Assembly (NCBI GenBank): GCA_002946415.1
Contig: NJPS01000061.1
Span: forward strand, 62,001 to 126,000
From: Rutstroemia sp. NJR-2017a BVV2
Lineage: Eukaryota > Ascomycota > Leotiomycetes > Helotiales > Rutstroemiaceae
Direction: 5' to 3'
Length of the DNA stretch: 64,000 nucleotides
A program made the position numbers and the translations under genes. Positions 47,601 through 59,084 of the stretch are shown one piece after another. How positions within the stretch are numbered: the first letter of the stretch is position 1; the number at the start of each line of letters is the position of its first letter. The notes beneath the pieces are model-generated. The model had not been told where the DNA came from. It did no database searches and was given only the letters and a program-made list of their open reading frames with translations.

Positions 47601-48773
47601 TTACTTACTGGTATCAACAACATATCGTCCCGCAATCTTACCCTCGTGCATTAGATCATAGACCTTTTGCAGTTCGCTAAGACCGCAGGTCTTGTATGGT
47701 GCCTTGATGAGACCACGTCTGAAGAACTCAATGGCTTCAGCTGAGTCCGAACGGTTGCCAACATAGGAACCCTTGATAGTGATCATCTTGATGACGGATT
47801 CAAAAACTGGTGCTCTGAGATATGCACCTGCTGGCAGACCAATCGCTACGACCGTGCCGCGTGGTCGGACGTACTCGGCAGCTTGCTGGAATGGCTTCTC
47901 GTTGACAGCAACCAGTAAAACAGCGTGGGGCCCGAGGCCATCTGGTGTGGCAGCCTTGACGTCGTTGACCAGATTCTTGCTACTTTGGAAGTCGACGTAG
48001 TGTTGAGCACCCAGTTCCTTGCACATCTTTTCCTTCTCTGAACCACCATCGATGGCAATGACATCAAGACCCATGGCCTTTGCATATTGACAGGCAAGTG
48101 ATCCCAACCCGCCTCCAGCTCCGACGATAGCAACGCTCTGACCTGGCCGTGCTCCAGATTCTTTCAGTCCCTTGTAAACGGTGATACCAGCGCAAAGAAC
48201 CGGTGCAATAGCCTCCAGATCGCACTCCTTTGGAATTCTTGCAACGTGGGCTGCTTTGGCGATACAATATTGTTGGAAAGTGCCATCAACAGTGTAACCA
48301 GAAAGGAGCGCCTTGGGGCAGAGTGGCTCATCGGATTGCTGACAGAATGTGCATGCGAGGCAACTTCCATTAAGCCACTAAAAGAAGTCGATTAGCAATG
48401 AATGTCCCGTCTTGATTCAGGATACCACATACCTTTACACCAGCATGGTCACCAACTTTGACATCCTCGACTAAATCGCCCACTGCGACAACAACACCGG
48501 CACCTTCATGACCTCCAACCAGAGGCAACTTTGTGGCCAAAGGCCAGTCGCCATTTACAGCGTGCAGATCTGTGTGGCAGACACCAGAGTATTTGATGTT
48601 GACAAGAACTTCATCAGGACCGGGCTTTTGAACTGGAATCTTCTTGTAGACGACCGCTAGGTTTCCGTCAGTATACTACAATCGGTTCGAGGTTCGGTCC
48701 GTTCGGAAGACTTACGTTTGCCGGTCTCCTCGACAACCTGGGCCCATTGCTCCTTTGGGATATCTTGGGACAT
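47601..48773 (-). CDS. ADH1: Zinc-dependent alcohol dehydrogenase (Adh1 type)
   Basis: NAD-dependent cytosolic oxidoreductase that interconverts ethanol and acetaldehyde. Exons are 48773-48716, 48656-48433 and 48377-47601, with introns of 59 and 55 nt. Product 352 aa, exactly the yeast-type Adh1 class. Catalytic zinc ligands are C46 (GVCHTDLH), H69 (GGHEGAG) and C156 ([11 protein letters not shown]). Structural zinc ligands are C100, C103, C106 and C114. The Rossmann loop is GAGGGLG at 180-186, and an acidic residue (IDGG) ends the second strand, as in NAD users. All family residues are present. A TATA box lies about 130 bp upstream, and several GCGGGG sites suggest carbon-source control. No peroxisomal or mitochondrial signal. 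Confidence 0.96.
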
Positions 48774-48902
48774 GGTGGCCTATGAATTTCGTTGTGGGCT
48801 GTATTGGGTAGTATTGGATAGTATTGTGATGCGTTGAAGTATTGCTTCAGTTGTGTAATATGAGGGAAATGTCGTGGTAGTCAAAGTGGGAGACACAGCA
48901 AA

Positions 48903-48908
48903 TTTATA
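48903..48908 (-). promoter_or_regulatory. ADH1: TATA box of ADH1
   Basis: TATAAA on the - strand, 130 bp upstream of the Adh1 start codon, followed by a pyrimidine-rich/CAATAC-rich leader typical of strongly expressed fungal genes. Confidence 0.6.
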
Positions 48909-48928
48909 GGTCAGAAGAATATATGACC
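48909..48928. promoter_or_regulatory. GGTCA-N10-TGACC inverted repeat
   Basis: Perfect five-base inverted half-sites directly upstream of the TATA box. Spacing of one helical turn between the inner edges could suit a dimeric factor. Confidence 0.35.
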
Positions 48929-48962
48929 TACAGGAGGTATTCATCGACCTCTAGTAAAGTAA

Positions 48963-49504
48963 CCCCGCATGATGTATTTTCATGCTGATCGATAGAGTTT
49001 AACTCACCAGAAACTCTCCCTGTTAGTCATCGAGGACATTTTCTGATGCCGATTCGCCCAATTTGTGCTAAGCATCAAGGCCGGAATCCAGCGATCCCTG
49101 ATGTTCAGGTCCGCTCTATCCACTAAGTGAGGAGATCATCATGGTACCTCTTGCCTTCAAAGGTCCCGGATTAAAGGCAGCGGGGATATGTTTCTGGATC
49201 ATGCAGTAAAACAGGGTGCGCTCGGATGATGCAACAATGGTGTGGTTCTGACACGTAAAAATGTCAGGTGAGAAGTCCCATTAAGGGGCACTCCGCTGCA
49301 TGCAAATCTCCTTGTTTCCAATCAATCAGCTTTTCAATTTGGAATTCCTTGCATAAGGGAAACACCCATATCCACTATTTTGGGATACTACTCTCCCACT
49401 TATCTAAGGACGTCCCGGGCTGCTCCACATGGAGAGAATAATGCGGGGTAGCTTTTGCTGCTACTTCAAGGTCTAACAGTGAGTTGTCGTAGAAGAATGC
49501 GGGG
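48963..49504. promoter_or_regulatory. Four GCGGGG (CreA/Mig1-type) sites in the ADH1 upstream region
   Basis: GCGGGG matches the fungal CreA consensus SYGGRG. Copies: 48,963-48,968 (- strand), 49,180-49,185, 49,443-49,448 and 49,499-49,504 (+ strand). Function is inferred from consensus and gene identity. Confidence 0.4.
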
Positions 49505-50678
49505 TTCTACAAGACTATGCCATAGTTGTATGTACCTTTGACCCGAAGCTGCTTGCTATAGACACTAGGGGATGAGGCTTCGGTTTCTGTGGGGGGTACC
49601 GCATCCCGTATTGCGAGGCCATTGACAACACTGAGAAAAACCAAATGCACCCGGTTCGTTTTCGGTGAGTCGCGGCAGCTCACGCCATTTCTGAACGCCT
49701 CAAAGACGAAGGAGTGCCATGGCATTGTTTTTTGCTGCCGGCAAGTGGTCTGATTTTCGGGAATATGGTCGTACAGTACCAAATTTTTTAACCGGGGCTA
49801 GCCTAGCTCCGGAATTGACGACAAAACCCCAAAGATACAAAGTTCACCTTGATGAACGTTTTGCATCAACGATTAGTCTAGACATATTTACAAGTTGGTC
49901 AAAGTTCAATCCGCGTGGCTAGAGTGTTTTCGTATACGAATGGGAACATCGTCTAACCGGGAACATACCAAAAATGATCACGGCAAGTCGCTCGCACGAG
50001 AGGAAGCTTTTCATGAGAAAGCACGTCCCTGAATGGAGTCTACATCTTATGTGTGGGGAAAATACTCCCTTATTATTGTGAGAAGGACAGAACTATTCGA
50101 TTGATCGTTCAGCTGCGAAGATTCGAGGCTAAGCAGAGCTGAGGGACAGGACTAGGGCCTCTCAACAAGTCACTACACCAGGATGATAGCTCTTGTGGAT
50201 CGCCAGACTCTTCTGACGTTTTCCCTCAACATCATCTAGCTGTGTCGGAAGAGAATCTCCTCTTGTTACTGCAGTCTAAAGTTCAAAGTAGATTTTGGTA
50301 GCGTTTGGCAGACGTCCTCGAGCAATATGGAAACTTCACAAGCTAGCGATCATGAAACGACGTGGGCTTTCTTTATTTGCTCTTCATGATATCTCAAGAT
50401 ACGGCACAAAGAGATCCTGATCGACGGTTACTGGGACGTTGGTTGAAACTAACCCTAATCACTTTGCTGAAGCGGTATTCGAGATCTCAAGTCACACTCG
50501 CGTGCTCAGGGGCTAGGGCAGGTATGGTCCTCAAGATACTCGTCCTGTTTGTATTAGCACGTCCGCATAGTGAAAGGTGAGCACACGTCGATAGAAAATA
50601 CATTAAAATCTGTCTTATCAACACTAATTACAAGTCCATATATATATGTATATTCCCATAATCCCACATAACATATGC

Positions 50679-50716
50679 AATCCAGCGCGCAATCCAGCGC
50701 GCAATCCAGCGCGCAA
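50679..50716. repeat. 12-bp tandem repeat AATCCAGCGCGC, three units
   Basis: Three perfect units followed by a degraded one, in the 3' flank of the Mch1-like gene. Confidence 0.85.
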
Positions 50717-50856
50717 TCTACGCAACGAATGATGTATGCCCTGAAGCCAAGCAGCCCAAACTAACGCCAATGCCAGAATTTCACTATGCAATTTATAACC
50801 AATCCCCAGTACCATCCAGAGTATCCCTAATATTCATATACATATCACATTCCCAA

Positions 50857-52506
50857 CTAAACCACCACCCCCCTCTCCAACCACCCACCCCGTCCCCTCC
50901 ACGCCCATAACCAACACACACACCCCACCGCCACACTCCCCGCCATCGCCCAAAAAGTCCCCTCATAGCACCTCTGCCCATAACAAAGCACCTCCCGGCC
51001 CAAACTCTCACTCGCCGCCACCCTCTGATAAACCTGCGAGTACACGACGCCCCAAAACGTCGCTCCGAGCGCCGGCACCATCGCCACGATCCCCCAATTC
51101 GTGCCAAAGTTCTCGACCCCCCAGATAACAGTGACGATGAGCGGGGTTAGGGAGAACAGGGCGCCGTAGCCGGAGCCGATGAGCGTGGACACGATCCAGA
51201 AGCGGGAGGCGTGGTTTTGGATAGCGCCGGAGGCGAGGATCACGTCGCCGAGGAGAATCAGCATCGCGGAGAAGATCAGGAATGTGACGCGGGAGATGGT
51301 GATGCGCCGGGTAGGGGGGCGGGGAGGGAGAGAGGCGAGGGAGTTTTGGAGGGAGCCGAGGTGGTGGGTTTGAGGGACGGGAGCGAGGACGTCGGTGAGG
51401 GTTCCGAAGAGGATACGCGCGATGGTTGAGGTTAGTGCTACGACTGAGACGTGGGTTGCTGCAGAGGTAGGATTGTGGATAGTAGGAGGGTGAAGAGTCC
51501 CGATGATGGTGCCGAGATTCGTGATGAATGATTCGCCGGGGCCTGAAACGAAGAAAAATCCAAGTGCAAGCCACCACATGGTGTTGTCTTTGAGGAAGCG
51601 TCTAGTCTCCGCATTCAACAACCAAGTCTTCTTTCTGGCCTCCCCATCCGCATCATCAGAACCATTATCCTCTCCACTCAAAGTTCCATAACCTCTTCCA
51701 AACCCCTCCCCTTCACCCAACAGCCCACTCCTCTCCAACTCCTCCACCGCCTCCTCAATCAGCTCCTCCTCATCCACAATCTTCAAAAACACCGTCCCTA
51801 TACACCCCACCACAAACAGCGTCAGCGCCAAAAACACAAAGAACTTGAAAACATCCACATCTCCCCTCTCCTCCCTGTCCCTCCTCTCATACAGAATCCT
51901 ACTCGCTACCTGACTCTGCCACATGCCGCTCAGTCCAAACGCCGCAATCGGACACGCCAGCGCCAAGCCCCTGTATTTCGATTTCCCAAAGTTCTTCGCA
52001 CACGCCGTGACCGCGCTGATGTACATACACGTGGTCGCCATGCCAATGATGGTGAACGCCAGCACCATGCAAGTGATGGGCCAGCCGCGCTCATGCACAT
52101 ATCCTTCGACATCCTTTGCGCCGCTGCGATACGTGAATGCGGCGAGGGTGTAGCCGATTCCGAACATGAGGCCGGAGCCGAATGATAAGGGCGCGGGCCC
52201 GACGCGGTCGCAGAGATAGCCGAAGAGTGGCACGAGGAGGTACATGGCGAGTTCGGCGGCGATGATGACGATGTTGACTTGCAGCTGGGTGTAGTGCAGG
52301 CGCGATTGGAAGAGGTGGCCATAGAGGGAGTAGGCGGTTATGCTGCCGGCGCAGAGACAGGAGAGAATGGCGGAGGCATATGCGATGAAGCGGATGGAGT
52401 CGCGTTTGCGAGCGTTTTGGTTGCGGAATAGGGAGGAGGAGGAGGAGCGGGTAGAGGAGGCTGGAGAGGAGGATCGTAGGAGAGGGGTATGCGTCGTAGG
52501 CGCCAT
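50857..52506 (-). CDS. MCH1: Major-facilitator transporter, Mch1 (monocarboxylate-transporter homologue) family
   Basis: Integral membrane protein, single exon, 549 aa from ATG 52506. The frame extends seven codons upstream but lacks an ATG there. About 12 transmembrane segments are visible in two sixes: FIAYASAILSCLCAGSITAY and following in the first half, and MWWLALGFFFVSGPGESF onward in the second. The cytoplasmic loop between them carries an acidic run (DEEELIEEAVEELE). A Ser-rich N-terminus precedes helix 1 with the RxSIRF start common to Mch1 proteins. Loop 2-3 contains the GYLCDRVGP motif. Yeast Mch1 is a vacuolar-membrane protein and does not measurably carry monocarboxylates, so the substrate remains open. 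Confidence 0.88.
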   Translation of the reverse strand: MAPTTHTPLLRSSSPASSTRSSSSSLFRNQNARKRDSIRFIAYASAILSCLCAGSITAYSLYGHLFQSRLHYTQLQVNIVIIAAELAMYLLVPLFGYLCDRVGPAPLSFGSGLMFGIGYTLAAFTYRSGAKDVEGYVHERGWPITCMVLAFTIIGMATTCMYISAVTACAKNFGKSKYRGLALACPIAAFGLSGMWQSQVASRILYERRDREERGDVDVFKFFVFLALTLFVVGCIGTVFLKIVDEEELIEEAVEELERSGLLGEGEGFGRGYGTLSGEDNGSDDADGEARKKTWLLNAETRRFLKDNTMWWLALGFFFVSGPGESFITNLGTIIGTLHPPTIHNPTSAATHVSVVALTSTIARILFGTLTDVLAPVPQTHHLGSLQNSLASLPPRPPTRRITISRVTFLIFSAMLILLGDVILASGAIQNHASRFWIVSTLIGSGYGALFSLTPLIVTVIWGVENFGTNWGIVAMVPALGATFWGVVYSQVYQRVAASESLGREVLCYGQRCYEGTFWAMAGSVAVGCVCWLWAWRGRGGWLERGVVV

Positions 52507-53190
52507 GGTTGTGTTAACGGCGACCAAGTTCGATGAAAGAGGTCAATTGGTGCTGTTACGAGCACATTTGAGTCGATGGTATAGGGAAGGTGTGCGGTGA
52601 GCGATGAGTCGCATCAGTCGGAGCTTCGAGCTTGAGCTCGGATTGTCGCAGACGTAATTCCGGCCTCGGCTGACACCATTGAACTAGGGTGAGTAAGCCT
52701 GACCTGATATAAACATCAATTCAGCGAAACCTCGGAAATCAAGAGCGAGATCATAGAAATTCATATTGCACCATTAAACATTAATAGAGGATGCGCATCA
52801 AGTGGCGTGAAATAAAAACGAGGTTGAGGTCAAGCTCTCCAATGTTTCCGGCTCGATTAGATTGCCAATAAAGCAACTCTCTATCACCTGAACTGTCGTT
52901 TACACTTCACTAAACAGGCAAACAAGGGTTATCGTCTCAAAAATACTGTATTAGAGACCGGACAATCCATCCAAGGCTATATATGAGAGGGGAATATACA
53001 AATAACACCTCTTTCCCAACTGCACATTTCTTGCCAGTTTCCCAATTCTTCCCACAATAATAATATTCAAAAGGTATCGGAAAACGCCACCCAAATGCCC
53101 ATTTTCAGAATCTATTCCTGAATCCATTAAACGCCAATTCCATGCTCAAACCATTCCCTCGTCTATTGTCATATCGTCTAATCATTCGCC
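52507..53190. other. Intergenic MCH1 promoter / arrestin 3' flank
   Basis: 684 bp. Presumably MCH1 promoter and arrestin 3' UTR. No distinctive element seen. Confidence 0.45.
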
Positions 53191-55240
53191 TTAGTGAACT
53201 CTATCCCTGTGCTGCAACAAGTGAAGTCTTCGTCTCTCATCTCCCTCTCCAAGGTGCACCGGTGCCGGAGTATGTAATGGTGTGAAGCCCAGACTTGAGA
53301 ATGGATTCCTTCGGAGGAAATGCGGCCCATGTTCCGGATGATCATGGTGTGGTGTGACAGGACCACTACTCGAAGTAAGTGTCGGACTTGGAGGTGCCGA
53401 AACTGCAGCTTCGTAGTTCGGTAGTGCTTCGCTATAGCTCATTCCCCTCACCGGTGTCTTCACGGCTGTGGTATATGAGGGTACTTTGCTGAGATCGCCA
53501 AGATCCGCACCATCGAGATGCTCAGGGGTATGGTGGCCACTGCTAACCGTTGTATCTGTGTGGTGATGTTCTCCATCCTCGCTATTCCGTCTGCTCAGGG
53601 GATTGCTTCGAGCAGTTGCTGAAGACGCAGAATGGCTGTGATTCGTATCGAAGTACCCTCCTCCTCCATGGTGATCGTCATGAGAATGAGGGGTGTTATT
53701 TCCGGAGCCAGAACCTCCAAATCGGCGCAAGAAACTGCTGTTTCTAGAACCGGACTGTAAATTTGTGTTCAAACTTTGCAGTCTTGAAGACAGTGCCGCG
53801 GGAGGTACAGCACCGGCTGGATGGGCAGCATTGTTGTTCAGTGAAGCCAGATTCTCCGATGATCCAGCTCTTGACTGGGCGTAGAATGGTGTGTTCATGC
53901 CGGATTGAGGAGCGGGCGTCATCAACCCTGACTGATCGAAGTCTGCGTAAAGTTGATCCAGTACATGCTCCCCATAGAGAGGTGGTGCGTGTGATACTCC
54001 GGTTGACGTCTGGGAGGTCGTTGGAGTTTGGTCTACCAGACATCCATCGGCATTCAGAGGCATGTTGGGTGAGATGAAAATGGTAACGGGTAGTGTTGCA
54101 CGAAGCTTTGGAATGTTAGTTTTTGATGAGAATCTCGGGGCAGATTTACATACCTCAGAAATATGGCCATCCGGATTGTGCAACGCAATGTTGAACTTGA
54201 CCTTATGACGAACCTTGATCCCATGTACATCCACATCCTGGATACACCTGCTCAGCCTCTTTGGCAAAGGCATAATTTCTGTCATTTTGTAGCCGTCCTG
54301 TCCACTCTCATCAAGCATATCTTGATAATGTTCTTCCTCGTTCAGCTCGAAGTTCCAAGTATCGACGTCCCTCGAATGTTTCCAATATCGGTCCGACGTC
54401 GTAGAAGTTCCTGGGATCATAAACTCTTGTACTTCGATCAAGTTGCACTTTATCTTCCCGATTTTCAGTCCCTTCAGCAAAGATGTAAATCTCATCTCGA
54501 TTGTGATAGCTGTGCCAAAGACAATCGCCTTTTGTGGAATGATAAGTTGATATTCGATCTTATTTGGCCAGATGTTCTCAACTGTCATGGCATGTGCCAA
54601 TTCCAGAGCTGATGGGTCCAGGGTCCGCACAATTCGCACAGGTTTCCAGGCGTGTAAGTCGTATGCTAGTTTTCCCCTTGCGACCGTTGCCTTCAGCTTG
54701 TAGATGATATGACTGTCTGGCAATCCTTCAACACTTTCAGCCATGGATCCTGGAATAACCAACTCGAATGGCCATTCGTAATTCCCAGCTGGCAGGAGCA
54801 TTCCCTTTGACGAGGAACCTGGTGCGCCTCCCCCTACAAACGGCGGCCATCTATGGCTAAATATTTCCATATTCTTGTCGACTCGATTATTGGAGATACC
54901 GGTCGGTGTAACGCGCTGGTCGTTCCACCTGAATTGAGGATTAGCCTACTGTCGGGAATTAGGAAAGATCAGTCAAATCATACCCAATCTTTAATTGTCC
55001 AGTCATGCGAAGATGCACATCTTCCACCTTCAGTGCTGCTGGCAGACACAAAACCACCGACCCCTTCAACATTTGACTCGAGGCTTCATTTTCCCCTCCT
55101 CGAAGTACAATGACTTCGCTATCAAGACTGTCTGATGTTAGTTTGCATAGTCTAGAAATCGTAACGTCGTGAAATTCCTACCGTATCTCAAAGAGTGTCG
55201 CAGCGCCCCTTCCCGTTACCCCTCCAAAAAAGTTGTGCAT
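53191..55240 (-). CDS. creD: Alpha-arrestin ubiquitin-ligase adaptor, CreD/Rod1 type
   Basis: Adaptor that brings the HECT ligase Rsp5/HulA to plasma-membrane transporters for endocytosis, often under glucose control. Exons are 55240-55182, 55127-54984, 54928-54154 and 54105-53191, with introns of 54, 55, 55 and 48 nt. Product 630 aa. Both arrestin lobes are present (FEIRLDSEVIVLRG at the start, ELRATLPVTIFISPN closing the C lobe). The tail is Ser/His-rich. A PPxY ligase-binding motif (PPLY) sits at 367-370, and PxY-like VPSY (534-537) and LPNY (554-557) are further candidates. The third intron is 48 nt, has no in-frame stop, and carries GTATGT, CTAAC and AAAG, so gene finders may wrongly keep it as coding sequence. 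Confidence 0.9.
54106..54153 (-). other. Stop-free 48-nt intron inside the arrestin gene
   Basis: Donor GTATGT, branch ACTAAC, acceptor AAAG. Removal joins GHISE to LRATLPV, the usual arrestin wording. Retention would add 16 residues without shifting frame. Confidence 0.8.
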
Positions 55241-55918
55241 GTCGTCCAATTATCTCATATATCCAAAATGCGAATAAGTTCAACGACTGACCCCAAGGCT
55301 AGTCGCGGAGAAGCAAAAAAGCCTCTTCGTTTTATGTTCTGACGCAAGTGGTGGATGGAGCTGTTCAGCTGGTATGATGTATTGAGGATTGGAAGAATAA
55401 GTCTCCCAAAGATGTCGCAGCGGTTCCAGTAATAAAAATACTAAGAGCCCGATAAAGTGTAGGAGTAAACGAAAGTCTTCTTGTCTCCTTCTTCACTGCA
55501 GCACTGCTGCTGCAGATCAACAATAATAAAAAGAAACCGATGACCGCTTCTTCTGCTATCTCTGCCCTAGCCCGGTCTGGCATCAATCTTCTCTTTCCAG
55601 TATCGGGATCTCACCCTTTCTGCGCCTACTGCTTCAATAATCCCACATGAGAGGGTCACTAAAGACGGCTGGCGCGACTCGAGGAAATCCACTTTTGAAC
55701 CTGGTAGATCAGAATGGCGTTTCCGCACGTCACAAATCGGGGGCTATCTTTGTTTTATTCCTTGGTATTTCGGTGGAACTTTTTAGTGGGGGTATCAAAA
55801 AGAATTTGTTCGAGAACTTTTCGTCTTCGTTGATGTACGGGAGCGTGTGAATGTGCAAAGGTTATCGCATTAATTGGAGGTGCAGAACTCTCTTAAAGTA
55901 TGTAAGTACGTTTCTTGG

Positions 55919-55962
55919 TAAAGGAGAAGGAGAAGGAGAAGGAGAAGGAGAAGGAGAAGGGG
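55919..55962. repeat. (GGAGAA)n microsatellite
   Basis: Six or seven hexamer units of purines on the + strand, 680 bp upstream of the arrestin start. Confidence 0.85.
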
Positions 55963-58502
55963 AAGCAGCAATACTGGCTTGCTTCGCCTCCTTATTATAA
56001 ATTATAAAAGCATAACTAAGTTATCTTTGTGAATCGTATTTTTGTTGTTGCGATTCAGATGTCAACCAATTGACTATCATCAAGTGTTCACCTAGGTAAG
56101 GCTGAAAATCTATTCTGGGTCGGATATGCATCGGCTACAATGAGGAATCAATGTTCGGGTTCTAGCGGGCTGCATGTGAGATCACTGAAAAGGCTGAGGT
56201 GCAAGACTATGTAACACTACAGAGTAAAGACACGAAGTATACTTTTCACATGAGATCAGCTCAATCCAGATCACATCACAATCTGCGATTTGTTCACAAC
56301 GACGCTTTCATGTGGATGAACGAACATATGAACACAGTTGGGATGATGGAGGCATGGCCCTATCAAAACATAAGAAAACGCAATATGATGAAGTACGAAA
56401 AACATTCGGCGGTACCATTAAACTTGCGTTGAATGACTCCATATGATACCATTCTGGTGTTAGTCTTTACGTTTCCAACGGCGGCATACTTTAGTATGAA
56501 AATTAGGTTGATCTTGACTACCATCGATGCACTATAATTGTTCGATCAAGCTGAGTGCCTACCCAGTAGTTAGAACCTAGAAGTAAAAGTGTGGATTCTG
56601 ATTCAGGAACCAAACATCACAACATCACAGCAATGCATCTATTCATCAGCGCATCCGCTCGTTTGACACGGTAAGACACTTCCGGCCCAGAACCGACGAG
56701 TCAACAGCGTTTCCCTTCTGCCATCCTTCTACCCTATTGCTCAAGCTGGCATCGCGCTCGGTATTTGGCCGTGAAACAGGCTGTTGCATTTGCTTGCATT
56801 TGATGGATACATACGGAGTCGCTGTTGAGAGAAACCTTCCGGCCGCCGAAGATGCGCCGCACTCCTACACAATCCCTCCGTCGAGACAAAACCTTTCGAA
56901 CAATGATTCGCACATCCTTAAACGGGTCCGTTCCTGGCCTTACTTCGTACATCTTGGAAGCTAAAAAATGCCTCAATAAATGGAGATTATTCTGATACGG
57001 GTAGAGAAAATCCTGCGATAAGGTAAAATGCATGGTTCGCTCCCCTATCCATGCTAACCCGCCTCCCCTTTTGCGTTCACCTTTTCCGCAACAGAGACGA
57101 GGAGGCCAGAAAATGAAGGAGAGAAAGCAGTTAAAAAGTGGCAACCATTGGTCTGTGAGACCTCGCGCAATTCAACGCCACCGCTTGGTATCGGGCCTTA
57201 AAATAGGAATCCATATTAAATTTTCGAGGGTCGATAACTTGCTGCAAATGTTGCTGGTTGAGGAGCGGGGCCGCTTTGGGTGCGGTCCTTTACCTGACCT
57301 AACGATATCCTCCCGGGTGGATGATGTTAATTGTTTCAGGGACCATGCTGTCATGGGCCATGGCTGGCTGACGAGATAGAGAACGTTAACTTCATCGTTT
57401 ATCTAACCTTTGGACTCAACGGAAAAAGCTTTATCGCTTCTTTCACTAGACGTTCATCTGACTTGGCTCTATGGGCAAAAGACCGTTTCAACTCGCACAA
57501 TCTCGCCAAAGGTCAATCATCTACTCGTACGGAAGTATTATTCCTGTCCGATACAAACGCGTTCCTGCAGATACTGCTGTACAGTCCGCAAGCGCAGCCT
57601 GCAAGTCGCCTGCAGGGATCCAACTCATCCTCACACCACTGCTTTCTCGACTGACGTCGATCTACGTGGGGGTTCACAACCTCTCTCCCGTGTGACGACG
57701 TCCAGAATCCAAAGACGTCTCGAAACAAGTTGGCAGCTGTTTGTTTGATTCACATGAAAGTTCTAGAGCCTACCATACATGCATACGATTCAGCGTGAGA
57801 GTTCTGGATAAGACTATTTCATGCTTCGGTAGTACATCGCGGCTGAGCCCGGGTTCGCTACTGTATGTACTTACCACATGTGCTTTATCAAAAAAATCAT
57901 CAGCCACCACCACGATCATACCATATTCGTACTCGGTTTTTACAGGGTCTGGAATATCGTAACCTTCTAGATCGTCACCAGCGGATCTCTTTGGTGGAAA
58001 ATCTCGGAGTATATCTGATTATTCACCCGTTTCATTCCGAAGGACTGGGCTTCTCGAAATCATGCAAGCCCTGCAGTCATTGTACATTCAAATGGGCAGT
58101 GTGTTTAACTTTATTATTTGATTCTCGGTCATCTATCCGAAGCAAGTGTCTCTTCCACAGCCTTTCAAACCATGAGCACAAGATCAGCGCGAGTGTTGCG
58201 ATCTTCGCCCAAACACACATTTCTTATCCTACCAAACATATTGCACGTGGGAGTATTCATGGATTGCATCGCCGCTCACATGCTATCGCATACCACACCT
58301 ACGAACGCAAAATGATGGAAGAGAGTTACACCCGACCTCTTTCCCGAGCCAAAGTCCTGGGCTCACTCTTGCATATCACACCATTCCGCGGCAGACTCCA
58401 GATGCAAGTGCTTGCAGCACATTATCACGAAATCCGTCCCACCTTGACCTCTGATCAAACCAGATCTGATTCAACCAATATTTTCCCTATGTACACCCTT
58501 TT

Positions 58503-58670
58503 CAGGAGCAGAAAAAACACGCCGATTGGGCAGAGAGTATGATGTAGGTGATTACTGTTGTCAAACGAATGTCTTAGAGACTCTAAGAGACATTGTATTA
58601 TTTCCATTGTCTAAAACTTTTTTGAGTATTATTATCAGCCTGTTATTTCTGTACCAAAGAGCCCCATTGC
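58503..58670 (+). repeat. Degenerate dispersed repeat, copy 2
   Basis: Collinear by eye with 17,250-17,411, same orientation. No ORF, terminal repeats or target-site duplication could be defined. Confidence 0.6.
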
Positions 58671-59084
58671 CCTTTGACAACTTACCTCCCAACTCATCTA
58701 TTTATACAGCACAGCACTTTATCACATCCGATGAAAGCCAGTAAACGTCAAAACCAATATTCTTCTCTTTCAGAGACCAGTAGCAACATGATATCTCCAT
58801 ATGTCAAGTAGGTATATTCGTAACCCCGCGCTTGCTCCCGCAATTGCTATAACTATGTTCCGCTCCTTTCCCCATAACCTCATGATATTAGAAGAAATAT
58901 TTATACACATAAGTGAGAAGAAATATACGTTTGCGCCCCCAGCAAAGAACGCCCCTTGCTCGGATCAAATATCAAAAGCGAAAATTCCCCCACCAATGTA
59001 TGTCTGTCCAAGCCTACCCCACCCCTCCTATCTATAGCAACCGTAACTTTTATATCCCTTTCCCTCGCCGAGAGCCTTCCCCAA

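Larger units (their letters stand above)
48774..50856. other. Intergenic with ADH1 promoter
   Basis: About 2.1 kb. The Adh1-proximal part holds the TATA box, a GGTCA/TGACC inverted pair and GCGGGG sites listed separately. The far end carries the transporter's 3' flank and a 12-bp tandem repeat. No gene recognised. Confidence 0.5.
55241..59084. other. 3.8-kb gene-poor tract
   Basis: Arrestin promoter side at left, 3' flank of the 648-aa gene at right. It contains a GGAGAA microsatellite and the second copy of the dispersed repeat. Frames present have no domain or splice support. Confidence 0.5.

Noticed and set aside
50679..50716. Regular short repeats suggestive of CRISPR
   Set aside because: 12-bp units with no spacers in a eukaryotic genome; a simple tandem repeat.
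54871..55240. Arrestin start at the internal ATG 54870
   Set aside because: Three spliced segments upstream continue the arrestin N lobe in frame to ATG 55240.
56734..57144. 136-codon open frame on the - strand
   Set aside because: No recognisable features or codon character; probably chance.
57865..58542. 225-codon open frame on the + strand
   Set aside because: Cys/His/Ser-rich wording without domain, no splice or start context, and it overlaps the dispersed repeat.
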